Notes: a model not told the origin generated them from the letters alone. Shown: positions 1-9,435, counted from the stretch's first letter. The stretch: DNA of 44,753 nt from Actinomadura formosensis NBRC 14204 (GCF_001552155.1 NZ_BCQQ01000046.1:1-44753); one strand, 5' to 3'. Numbers and translations are program-made.

Positions 1-104
1 TAGACAGGCTTGAGCGCACGTGCGATCTTGTCCCAGTCCTGCCGGGCGGCGTAGCGGAAGCTGTCGCGCAGCAGGTGTACGATGCAGACTCCCGCTGTCA
101 ACCT
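1..104 (-). pseudogene. IS256 (mutator) family transposase fragment
   Basis: Read on the minus strand this stretch encodes CIVHLLRDSFRYAARQDWDK followed by IARALKPV. This is the conserved core segment of IS256-family transposases. The N-terminal side is cut off at about base 104, just before the inverted repeat of the neighbouring IS3 element, and the rest lies beyond the window edge. Only about 31 residues are visible, so whether more of the gene survives to the left cannot be judged. Confidence 0.75.
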
Positions 105-145
105 GGGGCTGAAAGTGAGGTGCCCCGGGTTCGATGAAGCCCGGG

Positions 146-973
146 TTACCTGGCGCCGGTTGGCGCTGGTGTGTTGGTCGAACGGTAGTGGGTTGCCTCG
201 TATTCGGCAGGTGGGACGCTGCCGATGGCCGAGTGCAGACGGTGCTGGTTGTACCAGCCGATCCACTCGACGATGGCGTATTCGGGCTGGTCGCGGGTGC
301 GCCAGGTTTGCCGGTGGATCAGCTTGTCGTAGCAGTCGCCGACGCTTCCCATCGAGGGCACCAGGCCAGAGTCCTTGGCCCGCTGGGTGAAGACCCAGGA
401 TCCGAACTGAGCGCCGTGGTCGGAATGGATCAACGTGCCTGCCTGGGGGCGGCGGCTGTCGATGGCCATACCGAGCGCGTTGGTCACCAGCGCCGCGTTA
501 GGTGAGGAATCGATGGACCAGCCGACTACCCGCCGGGAGAAGGCATCCGGCACCACAGCGCAGTACACCTTTCCCTCACGGGTGGGGTGCTCGGTGATGT
601 CGGTGACCCACAGCTGGTCAGGGCCGGTGCGGGTGAACTGGCGGTCGACCAGGTCGCCGGCGATCAGGTCCGGCTTGGCGCGGTGCCATGTGGGCCGGCC
701 GGTGACGCCCTGCAGGCCCGCGCGGCGCATCAGCAACTCGACCTGGCCATGGCTGACACAAATGCCGCGGCCGCAGGTCAGCTCGGCGTGGATACGCCGG
801 GCACCGTCGATGCTGCGGGAGGCCTGGTGCAGCTCAGTGATGACGTCGGTCAGCCAGGCATGCCGAATCATGCCCGCCGAGGGAGGGCGTGTCAGCCAGG
901 CGTAATAGCCCGGCACCGACACATCCAGCACCCGGCAGGCCACCTCCGCCGGGATACCCTCGCCGGCCATCAC
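146..973 (-). pseudogene. IS3 orfB transposase lacking the catalytic Glu
   Basis: This is an IS3 orfB/IS150-type integrase core. The first catalytic Asp lies in LWVTDITEH and the second in LIHSDHGAQF. Family members then read GDCYDN-A-x-AESF...LK-x-E-LIHR, but here GDCYD is followed directly by KLIHRQTWRTRDQ. An in-frame deletion of about 14 residues has removed the segment carrying the catalytic Glu of the DDE triad. The C-terminal WYNQHRLHSAIG motif is intact. Although the frame is open for 275 codons, the enzyme should be inactive. The family match is seen directly; the deletion is inferred from remembered family sequences. Confidence 0.8.
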
Positions 974-1275
974 CGCGATGGCCTGGAACCTCCTTTTGGG
1001 GGCACCACCTCTCGCACCAACTCGATCGCCCGCCGTGTCGCCGCCGGCTCGGTCTCCAACTCGGCGATCGGGGCCTTGGCCGCGGCAAGTTCGGCCTTCT
1101 CACCACTGGTCAGCCCCGGCTCAAGGCCACGATCGATGCGGTCCTGCCGCCGTCATAGATAGATCGACTGCTCGCTGATCTCCAAGTCCCGGGCCACATC
1201 AGCGACCCTGCGGCCCGCCTCGAGCGGATCCAGCACCTTCCGCCGGAACTCCGGCGGGTAGCCACGTCGTCCCAT
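970..1275 (-). pseudogene. IS3 orfA (HTH subunit) with nonsense mutation
   Basis: From ATG at 1275 the frame reads MGRRGYPPEFRRKVLDPLEA, then VADVARDLEISEQSIYL, the HTH of IS3 orfA proteins. It then meets TGA (1153-1155) exactly where the family has the Trp of the 'YxWRRQDRID' segment, so a single TGG-to-TGA change explains the stop. The frame continues with RQDRIDRGLEPG and an Ala/Glu-rich coiled-coil typical of orfA, and ends at TGA overlapping the GTG of orfB. The product would be a short HTH peptide lacking the dimerisation coil. Confidence 0.75.
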
Positions 1276-1435
1276 GCCACTTCTTCAACATCAAGTGGCA
1301 CAAGATCCACTATTCCACCTCCGCCGCACCCGGGGCACACCACAGCCTCCATCCGACCCAGGGCGCTTCATCTGGCCTGCTGCGGAACAGTACGGTCCCG
1401 TTTCTTGTCCCGCCCGTGTGCCCTTGGGAGACCGA

Positions 1436-1551
1436 GGCGAGCATCAGGGGCGCTGGGCCGTGCCGGAGGTCGTAAAGCCGAATCGTAGGTAGCCCGGCCT
1501 CGACGGCCAGTAAGGCAACCCGCTCGGTTGATATCGCATCCGCGATCCGGG
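1436..1551 (-). pseudogene. Tyrosine recombinase (phage-type integrase) fragment
   Basis: On the minus strand this interval encodes AGLPTIRLYDLRHGPAPLML. This corresponds to the box-II region of actinophage-type tyrosine integrases (xIRLHDLRHGAASL), including the catalytic H-x-x-R pattern. Nothing before or after it forms a complete gene, and the adjoining sequence up to the IS3 end is not recognisable. It abuts the stop codon of the large NTPase gene. It may mark an old integration boundary of the island. Confidence 0.55.
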
Positions 1552-4500
1552 TCACGCCCATCCGCGTTCGTTCGCGAGTCGTCGGATACGTTCGACATGC
1601 TGGACGTCGGGACCGTAGCCACCACCGGGCGCGGCCATGCCGAACGCCGGTTCGAGAGCTGCCCGGACTGCGGGGTGGTCCAGAATTCGCGTGGCGAGTT
1701 CCTCGCCGCGCGGGTGATCGGGGTGTGCCTCCAGCCAGCCGCCGGTGTACTCGACGAGCTGCTGGAGTCGCCCGGCACCTCGGTCCAGTAGCAACGACAC
1801 CGTATGGGCGAAGACCGACCCGCTGTCGACGTGGTTTGGGAGCCAGGACACGAGGGCATCGGTGATGTGTTCGGTGAGGTCCCGGCGCTGTCGGTGGGTG
1901 AGCGACGAATCCGGGCGGGCCAGCAGGGCGTCTGCGATGTAAGGGGCAAAAGGCCGGGTGTGGTGAAGTCTCCACCATTCCCCTGCGAGCCTCGCCACGG
2001 CATCCGTACGGGCGGTGGCCTCCTCGTCGGCATCACGGCCGGGCCATTCCAGGAGGCGCTGGAGGAGGAGGCCCGCCGTCTCTTGGCGGTGGTGTTCCTC
2101 CAGCAGGTCCAGTGCAGCACAACAGACCCTCTCACCGTCCGCCGCTCCCAGATCCGGTCGAGTCAGCAGGCTCTCCAGCACCCGGTACCCCGTGTTCCAA
2201 CCGGGATGCAGGGAGATCCATTCCTGGGCCAAAGCGATGACCTGGGCGGCCGCGTCGTCGGTGAGGGCGTCACTGCCCAGGAGTCGCTGGTAGACCTGCG
2301 CGGCGAGTGGCTTCCTGGCATTCGCGTCGAGCCAGCGCCGGGCCGACTCGACCGCTTCGCCCGCCGTGGCGTCGTCGAGGTCCTCACGACTGAGGAGTAC
2401 AGCCAACACCTTCGGCGTGTGATCGTCAGCAGGCCGTGTCGCGAGCCACACTAGAGCGGCCCGTGCCATGCGCCGATGTTCGTCGGATCCCGCCTCGACG
2501 CTCTTGTCTCGGAGCAGGCCGATCAGCGGGAAGGCCGCCTTCTCCTCCCTTCCGTGCTCGTCCAGCCACGTGAGCGTGACGGCGATCACGCGCTGGCGCT
2601 GGTCGGATGTCATGCCCCTGACCTGGAGGAGGGTCTGGAGAATCTCCGGCTGCTGTCGGAGAAGACTTGGGTGTTCGTACCAGGCGAAAGCGTGTTTCAG
2701 CAGTCGCCCTTCCTGCTCGCCTTTGACACCGGGATGGTTCAGTGCGCCGCGCAGTGCGGGAAGCAGCACGTTGACGTTGTCCGGCTTCTCTTCTCTCCTA
2801 CGGTTCTCCCAGCCGTGGTCCAGGTGCTTCAGTAGCAAGTCGGCCGTGCGCTCCAGACGAACCGTGCGCTCCAGACGAAGGGAGGGAGGGGGTGGGTGGC
2901 GCGGAAAGCCGTCGAAGAGTCTGTGCAAGATGTGATGGGCGCTACTGTGGGTAAGCACGTACTCTTCCAGCCAGCCCAACGCGTGGTCGACGGTCCTGTG
3001 GAACTCCTCAACGTTGATGTCGGGATGGGACAACAAGCTCTGGATCACCTTGGTAGCCCGGTCGTTGCGGTCGAAGCGCCCCAGCCACTGCAGACTCGGC
3101 ACGATGGCGTCCCGCCGGAACGCGGCGTAGCGGTCGTCGAGCGTCAGCAGTGCCCAGAGGACCAGGTCGGCGTGCGGCTGCTCGATGTTCCTCGTGGCCC
3201 AATCCGCGGAGTACCGGATCAACCTCTCGACGGCGACGATGTCCTCGGCGTTCTTCAGCAGGGTGAGCGTATGTTTGATCACTTTGTTCGTGACCTCTTC
3301 ATCGGGCCAATTCTGTAACCAGTCGGCCGCGACGCGCCCCAGGTCGTCGAGACACTCGATGGGGAAGTCCTCCGAGGGCTCGTTCCGAGTTGCCGGGCTC
3401 TGGACTGTGTGGAGCATCATCCACACGGCGGATTTCCGCTTCCCGAGAGCTCCCCGTAACGCACCGTGCGTCCCCAGCCAGCGCACGGCGGCGGCGGCTG
3501 CGGCGCGACGACGCGACTGGTCGACATGCTTGCCGGTCAGCAGGCCTGACAGCAGATGGTAGGAGTGGGGCATGTCGCCGTTGACCCGCAGCCACTCATC
3601 GGAAGCCCGCAGCGACGTCTCAAACAGGTCTGGGGGGACACGCGACCTCTTTCGCACTAGGTACTTGAGTACCAGGCAGGCCGCAGGATGGAGCGCATAG
3701 GACTCCAGGTACTGTTCGGTCAGTTCCCAGAGTTCATCGAGCGACCGCTCGTCCACCTCGGACTTGTCTACCCGGGAAAGCAGCGCCGAAAGGAGCTCAG
3801 CATCGTCGCCCTCCACCGGGCTCGCACGAAGCTCCTGCACCGCCAACCGCGCCAAGGGGCCCGTGCGTTCCGGGTCAGAGCGGATTTGCCGCATTGAGGC
3901 GGCGAGGACATAGTTCGGCTTCTTTCCCTGATGGGCTTCCAGCCAAGCACGCACGTGGTTGAGCGCCTGGTCTCGGAGGTCGTCTTTCACATCATGTCTC
4001 GGCAGCAGCCAGCGCAGTACCTGCTCGGCCTCGTCGCTGCATTCGTAGGCATTGAGCCAGGCGAGGGTGTACGAGATCAGTTTGGGATTGGGCTTGTGCG
4101 GCCGCCGGCGTAGCTCAACGGTGAGGTAAGGGGCAAAGCGCACCGCCGAGCGGCCGGAGGTGAATGCGGGTAGGACGATCTCGTTCCAATGACCGTGCGT
4201 CAGGCCTGCCCAGGGAGAGGTTCGCAGCAGCGTGCCGAGCGCGTCCGGGGCCGCGGGCGAGACGGCGACGGCCCTGCCCACCCGTTCCGCGTTGACGTCC
4301 AGCCAGTTCCGGCAGAGCCGATGGAGCGCGGCCCGATCGTCAGCTTTTTCATAGGAATCATGCAGGCGCGCCACTGCGGAGACCAGATGGGTAAGCGCCA
4401 CCGCGTCGGTGGCGACCGCGTCGAGCAGCAGCACCAGGATGACGCCGTCCTCGGGGTCGACGACCGACTGCAGGAACTCATCAGTGACGATCGTATGGAT

Positions 4501-6801
4501 CGGGCCGATCACGCTGCGGCCGGTCTCGGTCATCGTCTCGACAAGCCAGCCGAGATTGAACAGTTCGTTGATCAGCGCGCGCCCCGAAAGACCGCTACCG
4601 GGCGACCCGAGACCAAGGCGCTCTGTCGCGGTATCCAGCAGTGCGTCCGCGGTCTTCCGCAGCGCGGCCTCGCTGCGCGGGCCGGTCGCGAGGACGGCCG
4701 CGCACATCACGTCCGTCGGGCTCAGATAGTCGTCCGCTAGTGCCTCATCGGTCGCAGGGGCGGACAGCAACTCGTCCCTGGCCATTCGCCTTCGGATCCA
4801 TTCACGCAGCACGTCGAGCAGGTCCGGAAGCACCTTCTGACCGTCCGCGATGGCCTGGGCCACCGCTCGCGCCTGCACCACGGCGAACGCGGGTGAGATC
4901 GCGCCGCCTAGGTCGTTGCGCACCCGCGAGCGGTTGGGCGCGCCGGGCACGGCTGTCATCTCTGGAATGATCGCGCTGAGTATGTGGTGAATGATCCCGC
5001 GTTGGGCATTGATGTCGTCCGGTATTCGCCGGACGGTGAGCAGCCGGTTCCAGTCGACGGCGCTCCTGGGTCGTGGGCCGTTGCGGAGGCTCCCGAGGAG
5101 GGTCACCCGCAAACCGTCGTGCCTGGCCTCATCCAGCATCGCGATGAGGTCGGCCACGTCCAGACCGGTGAACCTGTCGACATCGTCCACCACCAGCAGG
5201 ATCCTGCGGTGATCCCGAACGATGCCGGCGGCGTGGCGCAGACCTTCCAGCACATGAGCGGCGGTCACATCGCTGCACCCGGACCGTGTCCCTTGTACGC
5301 CACGCAGAAAGAGCACGTCCCAGTCCTCTTTAGCGCGGGCGACACGGGCGATCTCCAAACATAGCCGAGTCTTGCCGTATCCCGGGCCGCCACGAATCAG
5401 CATCCCCGATGTGGTGTCGCTAGGCAGAGCGGCGAGAAGCGAGCCTGGTGCGAAATCCTTGATCACCTTGTAGGGAAGTTCTTCCTCAAGCAGGTGGTAA
5501 CCCTTCACAGCGCAGGCGACCTCCACGTAGGTCCGCAGCAGAGAAGTGTCGACAGTCGGAGACGCGGCGACGCTGATCAGCGTGATCGGCTCCATCACAG
5601 GCCGAGGAACAGGGTCCAGCGAGCTACAGAACGTGTCCGCGGCGACGGCGGCCAGGGTGAAGAACCACCAGTGGGCCGGCTTCAGGTCCTCGTACGACAG
5701 GTGCACCATGGCCTGGGCGAGCACGGAGAGCAGATACTGCCGGCGCCAGATATCACGGTCTCCAGGAGACAGCGCGTCGTCGCAGGCGCGATGGATCTCC
5801 CGAACAGTGTCCTGCACGTACGAGGGCAAGAACGGCGATTCCGGCGCCGACGGATCCAAAACCAGCATGCGCAGGTCCTGCGCTTGCCCCGATCCGGGAT
5901 CAATCGCCCGGGCGTGGGGCGACACGATCGACAGCACCAGGGTGGCGATGTCACGGCTCAGCGGCGCGCGGCGTTCATAGTGGGACAGATCGATGACCCA
6001 CGGCTCTTCGACGGAAGATGCCCCAGACTGGCGGCGGTCGTACAGCAGGTTGCCGGTATGCAGGTCACCGTGGGAGTGGCCGACCAGGCAGTCCAGTTCC
6101 AATCGGCCGAGAAGACCGCCCGCCCGCATGGCAGCGACGGGGTTCGGTAGGATCGCGCCGTCCTCCTCGCGGATCCTGATCCAGTCTGAGGACGCTTGCG
6201 GCGTCAAGCGCCGATCGACCCATCGGCGGGCGGAGCGGCCTGGCTCCAATCCACCGCGCAGTTCCGTGGTCAGGTAGTCGTGAACGGTCGGTCGTGGACG
6301 GAGCAGGCACGATTCGTCGCGCGTGCGATTCCAGGTCTGCAGGACTAGCCGCGCGGCCTTGCCGGCCGCTTTGCCCATATCTTCGGGGACGAGGCCATCA
6401 AGCGGTGTGACGTCCAGCAAGTTTCCCGGGACGGTCTGGAACATCAGTCGTCGGCCGTCGGGTAGGTCGAGCGGTGGATGGGGCTGGGCGATCAGGTTTG
6501 CGCCCGTGACCCCGCCCAGCGCTTTGGCGGCCTTATCGTGGCGGTCGGTCTCGCCAGCGAGCCGCCGGTCCGGCAGGAGCTTGACGATCAAATGTTCGCC
6601 GGTGCCGTCGGCCTTGGAGAGCCGAACGCGTCCTACGACCGATCCGCTGGCGCCCCCGACCCGCCAGTCAGCGGCTGGCGGCTGCACTTGTCCTCCCCGA
6701 TCATGTCCCCAGGCGATCAGGGCCTGCGCCGCTGATCTGCTGCCGAACAGGTCTACGAGCCGCTCCTCATCCGTCGCGGCGGCGGAGCCAGGGATCGCCA
6801 T
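1552..6801 (-). CDS. Kinase-like / P-loop NTPase / helical-repeat protein (putative defence sensor)
   Basis: A ~1,749-residue three-part protein. Residues ~1-400 resemble an aminoglycoside/choline-kinase-like phosphotransferase: a nucleotide-binding-type Lys in LIVKLLPD (~74), catalytic loop HGDLHTGN (~244-251) and metal-binding Asp in WVIDLSHYE (~271). Residues ~410-750 are a P-loop NTPase with Walker A GGPGYGKT (~471-478) and Walker B ILLVVDDVD (~534-542). The remaining ~1,000 residues form a helical solenoid of at least a dozen ~40-residue units of the pattern A-x-x-WL...VLxxLL. I chose the ATG at 6801 because GGAGA lies just upstream; a GTG at 6858 would overlap the previous gene. The upstream neighbour is a membrane effector with a 34-nt gap, suggesting one operon. 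STAND-like sensor plus pore-forming effector is the inferred role. The exact substrate, and whether the kinase part is active, are unknown. Confidence 0.75.
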   Translation of the reverse strand: MAIPGSAAATDEERLVDLFGSRSAAQALIAWGHDRGGQVQPPAADWRVGGASGSVVGRVRLSKADGTGEHLIVKLLPDRRLAGETDRHDKAAKALGGVTGANLIAQPHPPLDLPDGRRLMFQTVPGNLLDVTPLDGLVPEDMGKAAGKAARLVLQTWNRTRDESCLLRPRPTVHDYLTTELRGGLEPGRSARRWVDRRLTPQASSDWIRIREEDGAILPNPVAAMRAGGLLGRLELDCLVGHSHGDLHTGNLLYDRRQSGASSVEEPWVIDLSHYERRAPLSRDIATLVLSIVSPHARAIDPGSGQAQDLRMLVLDPSAPESPFLPSYVQDTVREIHRACDDALSPGDRDIWRRQYLLSVLAQAMVHLSYEDLKPAHWWFFTLAAVAADTFCSSLDPVPRPVMEPITLISVAASPTVDTSLLRTYVEVACAVKGYHLLEEELPYKVIKDFAPGSLLAALPSDTTSGMLIRGGPGYGKTRLCLEIARVARAKEDWDVLFLRGVQGTRSGCSDVTAAHVLEGLRHAAGIVRDHRRILLVVDDVDRFTGLDVADLIAMLDEARHDGLRVTLLGSLRNGPRPRSAVDWNRLLTVRRIPDDINAQRGIIHHILSAIIPEMTAVPGAPNRSRVRNDLGGAISPAFAVVQARAVAQAIADGQKVLPDLLDVLREWIRRRMARDELLSAPATDEALADDYLSPTDVMCAAVLATGPRSEAALRKTADALLDTATERLGLGSPGSGLSGRALINELFNLGWLVETMTETGRSVIGPIHTIVTDEFLQSVVDPEDGVILVLLLDAVATDAVALTHLVSAVARLHDSYEKADDRAALHRLCRNWLDVNAERVGRAVAVSPAAPDALGTLLRTSPWAGLTHGHWNEIVLPAFTSGRSAVRFAPYLTVELRRRPHKPNPKLISYTLAWLNAYECSDEAEQVLRWLLPRHDVKDDLRDQALNHVRAWLEAHQGKKPNYVLAASMRQIRSDPERTGPLARLAVQELRASPVEGDDAELLSALLSRVDKSEVDERSLDELWELTEQYLESYALHPAACLVLKYLVRKRSRVPPDLFETSLRASDEWLRVNGDMPHSYHLLSGLLTGKHVDQSRRRAAAAAAVRWLGTHGALRGALGKRKSAVWMMLHTVQSPATRNEPSEDFPIECLDDLGRVAADWLQNWPDEEVTNKVIKHTLTLLKNAEDIVAVERLIRYSADWATRNIEQPHADLVLWALLTLDDRYAAFRRDAIVPSLQWLGRFDRNDRATKVIQSLLSHPDINVEEFHRTVDHALGWLEEYVLTHSSAHHILHRLFDGFPRHPPPPSLRLERTVRLERTADLLLKHLDHGWENRRREEKPDNVNVLLPALRGALNHPGVKGEQEGRLLKHAFAWYEHPSLLRQQPEILQTLLQVRGMTSDQRQRVIAVTLTWLDEHGREEKAAFPLIGLLRDKSVEAGSDEHRRMARAALVWLATRPADDHTPKVLAVLLSREDLDDATAGEAVESARRWLDANARKPLAAQVYQRLLGSDALTDDAAAQVIALAQEWISLHPGWNTGYRVLESLLTRPDLGAADGERVCCAALDLLEEHHRQETAGLLLQRLLEWPGRDADEEATARTDAVARLAGEWWRLHHTRPFAPYIADALLARPDSSLTHRQRRDLTEHITDALVSWLPNHVDSGSVFAHTVSLLLDRGAGRLQQLVEYTGGWLEAHPDHPRGEELATRILDHPAVRAALEPAFGMAAPGGGYGPDVQHVERIRRLANERGWA

Positions 6802-6835
6802 CGGTTCTCCACTCTGTGCAGTGTGATAGATGCGT

Positions 6836-7756
6836 TCAACTCGGTGAGGAACCGGCACCGATCATGCGCCTCAGCTCGCTCATGGCAGCGGAGAAGTCGC
6901 TCCGGTCCGTACCGCGGAACCTGCGGAAGTACCAGTTGGGGACCCGTGCGCTCGCCATCCGTGTGGACAGCAGTACGTCCTGTACCTGGCGGGACAGGAC
7001 GAGCAGCCCACTGTGCTCGGAGGCGAGCCGACCGCGCTGCGCGTACTCACGAATCCGTTCCAGGAGGAGACGCTGAGCACGCTCACGCGCTCTGGCCACG
7101 TCGAGTTGGGCACGGTAGGTGTTAAGGCCCAACAGGAACAGGCTGAGCGACGGCACGAACCAGCGCAGCAAGATCTGTGAGACCGTCAACCCCGCACAGA
7201 CGCCGATGATCACTCCAGCGGCGGCCCACAGCACCACGCCGGTCAGAAGCGTGTCCGCAAACCGTCGCCGAATCCGCGACCCCCAACCAAGGTTTTGTAG
7301 CTGGCAGGCGAGTACATCCACCGGCCGCGGCAGGGCAGGAATCTCGTAGTAGTCAAGGATCTCGTCGTCCGGGCCCCGATAGCGGCGGGCGAGTTGATGT
7401 GTCTCCTCCACCGTCGGTTCGGGGCCGGCGACCATAGAATTCCATGGTAAACGAAATAATGTGGTGTCGAAGCAATCCTGGAGAACGGCGGCCTTGCGGA
7501 ACACACGGGTACCCCACGCCGCCGCGAAACCGGTGTACACCACAGCCCAGAGGGCGCCCAGCAGAGTGATCACTGAAGCGGTCTGCGTGGCGAACACGGC
7601 GGCCGCCCCCGCTGCCGCGAAGAGTGTGGAGATCAAGAGGTTAGCGGCGTTCACCCATTGCGCGCGATGGTGCGCCACAGCCGCAGCGCGTAGATACATG
7701 AGCAACTCGGCGAGATTCTGGCGCTGAAGAATATCGGAGGGCTGCGGAGTCGCCAT
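6836..7756 (-). CDS. S-4TM family putative pore-forming effector
   Basis: 306 residues with four predicted membrane helices in two pairs: roughly 35-85 (NLLISTLFAAAGAAAVF and ITLLGALWAVVYTGFAAAW) and ~190-245 (LLTGVVLWAAAGVIIGVCAG and WFVPSLSLFLLGL). Between them is the conserved cytosolic stretch with LPRPVDVLACQLQNLGWGSR, and near the C-terminus RVPNWYFRRFR, both typical of S-4TM (SMODS-associated 4TM) proteins. These are proposed membrane-disrupting effectors in bacterial conflict systems. The start ATG (7756) has a purine-rich GAAGGGTAGGG upstream. Its downstream partner is the large kinase/NTPase/repeat protein, a plausible sensor that would trigger it. The family assignment is from pattern memory. 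Confidence 0.75.
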   Translation of the reverse strand: MATPQPSDILQRQNLAELLMYLRAAAVAHHRAQWVNAANLLISTLFAAAGAAAVFATQTASVITLLGALWAVVYTGFAAAWGTRVFRKAAVLQDCFDTTLFRLPWNSMVAGPEPTVEETHQLARRYRGPDDEILDYYEIPALPRPVDVLACQLQNLGWGSRIRRRFADTLLTGVVLWAAAGVIIGVCAGLTVSQILLRWFVPSLSLFLLGLNTYRAQLDVARARERAQRLLLERIREYAQRGRLASEHSGLLVLSRQVQDVLLSTRMASARVPNWYFRRFRGTDRSDFSAAMSELRRMIGAGSSPS

Positions 7757-7839
7757 TAGGACCCTACCCTTCGCCGCACGAAAAGATATCCGTCGGATAC
7801 CTCCCCGAGGCATCGCCACTACCCACATTCTGCCAGATC

Positions 7840-7853
7840 CCACCGTACGGTGG
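7840..7853. promoter_or_regulatory. Perfect 14-bp palindrome upstream of the effector operon
   Basis: CCACCGTACGGTGG is a perfect palindrome about 85 bp upstream of the S-4TM start codon. A second short inverted repeat, GATATCC-GTC-GGATACC, lies at about 7,785-7,802, nearer the gene. Both are candidates for operators of the two-gene unit. No local regulator gene can be assigned to them. Confidence 0.35.
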
Positions 7854-7856
7854 TGG

Positions 7857-8500
7857 CTTGCTCTCGCTCAGTATCAGTAGTGACCGGCAACGGTCATCGA
7901 TGCGACAGCCGGCGGTTGATGTGCCGCGGCAGCACGAGTTCGTGGCCTCGGCCCTGGGCGTGCCAACTTGATCGGCGTGAACGTCCATCAGGTCGTCCGG
8001 CTGGGGACGTGGCTTGGATGGGTGATCACCACTGGATCACCGACTACGCGTCCATCCCGAGCCACGCCTCTGGATGGACACGTTCGCAAGCGGGGAACTG
8101 GCCTGTCGCGGACGGATAGTGGCGGCCGCAGGGCCGACATCGTGGACGTCGAGCAGGGCACTGTCCATCACTATCACCTTGGCCACTATCCCCATGACCC
8201 CTCTACCATCCCGTAGGGCGAGGATCTGATTGATCTATTCGGAACCGAGCCGATGAACCAGACAGAAGAGTCGGCCAGCGACTCATCTATTGAAGCAAGG
8301 TCGCTTAGTCCGTCCACCCTTTTTTCCAATCAACTTCCCTGGCGGCTCCTGCAGAAAGAGAATTTGAGTACCACGGCTCCGCCGGACCTAGAAAAACAGA
8401 TAACTGTCTCCCGCTGCAACGTGGAGCTGTCTGCTCTGAACCCGTCTCCGAGTGGAAGTTGAGCCCGCTATGAGCCTATACTCATTCAATGGTGGCGTAC
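7857..8500. other. Gene-free stretch of unclear origin
   Basis: No reading frame here shows recognisable protein sequence or a convincing ribosome-binding site. Composition shifts from GC-rich (to about 8,220) to noticeably AT-richer (8,250-8,560), consistent with debris from older insertions. The sequence around 8,500-8,530 (TTTTCTCAATGAAATGAGC) may be the left end of the truncated transposase element that follows. Confidence 0.4.
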
Positions 8501-8628
8501 AGTGACGTTTTCTCAATGAAATGAGCTGTGTGATTGCGCGAAGCATGCCCGGGAAGGCGGATCGGGTGTCGGGCCGCAGGTGCGCACAGACGTGAATCCT
8601 CTGATAGTACAAGTCTCACCAAAAGATC

Positions 8629-8984
8629 ATGTCCATAGCTACCAGAGGCTTCACGTTGTTCACCTATGCTGCCACACTCGATGTCCCGTGCCACATCGTG
8701 GAGTACCTCGCGCGCCTGCTCGCCGCCTACCGCCGCCAGATCGGCACCCCGCGCCGTAGCCGGGCACTGAGACCGTTCCGCCAGGCCGTCCTGGCACTGC
8801 GCTGGTTCCGCGAACGCGGCCGCGTGCACCGCCTGGCCCGCGACGCAGGGATCTCCCAGGCCACCGGATACCGTTACTTGTACGAGGCCATCAGCGTCCT
8901 GGCCGCACAGGCCCCCGACCTGCACGCGGTCCTGGACCGCTGCCGAGACCAGTAGATCCCACACGTTATCCTGGACGGCACACT
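8629..8984 (+). pseudogene. IS5-family (DDE_Tnp_4 type) transposase, N-terminal fragment
   Basis: The frame reads FTYAATLDVPCHIVEYLARL, then RRQIGTPRRSRALRPFRQAV, LRWFRERGRVHRLARDAGIS and QATGYRYLYEAISVLAAQAP. This is the N-terminal HTH half of the IS5-type transposases seen complete at 14,610 and 15,395. A TAG interrupts it at 8953-8955, after which IPHVILDGTL (first catalytic Asp region) continues in frame up to the next insertion. The normal start codon (ATG/GTG just before TTG-TTC) has become ACG, so the ATG at 8629 is only the next available start. The C-terminal half is missing. Confidence 0.75.
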
Positions 8985-9014
8985 GAGAGGGTGTTTGAGA
9001 GGTGGTCGTTTTGG

Positions 9015-9435
9015 TCATCGGAGGTATTCGAGGGGACGGCGGCCAGGACGCTGGGCAGGTCGCCCCCGGGTGATCCGGCGGGCCATCTGGCCGATGACGG
9101 CCCAGCGGATCAACGCCTCCGACATCACCGGGTCACGCTCGTAATCGCGGGCCAGACGGCGGTGCGGCATCAACCAGCCCAACGTGCGCTCGGCCACCCA
9201 CCGGCGGGGATGCACCACGAACCCGCACTGCCCGGCGGGCTTGGCCACGATGCGCACCGCGATGCCCAAAACCCGCGCCGCCCACGCCACCGGCCACCCG
9301 GAAACCCCTGATCGGCGAACACCGTCCGGCAGCCCGACCCCAGGTACAGCCCCAGCAGCAGTGCGGTGGCCTCCGCCCGGTCCCGCACCGACGCCGGCCG
9401 CACCATCACCGCCACCAGCAGCCCCAGTGTGCCGG
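9015..9435 (-). pseudogene. IS427-like transposase, C-terminal half
   Basis: The fragment opens with TLGLLVAVMVRPASVRDRAE, a stretch ending VFADQGF, then changes frame. The second frame supplies VAWAARVLGIAVRIVAKPAG, FVVHPRRWVAERTLGWLMPH and RRLARDYERDPVMSEALIRW, the conserved IS5 C-terminus with the catalytic Glu in RWVAERT. The change between VFADQGF and VAWAARV requires a frameshift, so the gene was damaged independently of the transposon that separates it from its N-terminal half at 14,007-14,419. Confidence 0.8.
9427..9435. repeat. Target-site duplication, left copy (GTGTGCCGG)
   Basis: Nine bases identical to those at 13998-14006, lying exactly outside the two inverted ends of the IS4-family transposon. 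Joining the flanks through one copy restores the IS427 transposase reading across the junction (FILTGT + LGLL). Confidence 0.92.

Larger units (their letters stand above)
116..1342 (-). mobile_element. Degenerate IS3-family insertion sequence
   Basis: The element is bounded by imperfect 15-bp inverted repeats, TGAGGTGCCCCGGGT on the left and TGGTGTGCCCCGGGT inward from the right, which match at 13 of 15 positions and start with the TG typical of IS3 ends. It contains the usual overlapping orfA and orfB on the minus strand, joined at an A-rich slippery run (CCCCCAAAAGG) suited to -1 frameshifting. No convincing target duplication flanks it. Both reading frames carry inactivating lesions, so the element should be immobile. 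Confidence 0.8.

Noticed and set aside
8482..9018. A 178-codon minus-strand frame over the truncated transposase
   Set aside because: The opposite strand carries the conserved transposase sequence; this frame is its antisense and crosses an IS end.
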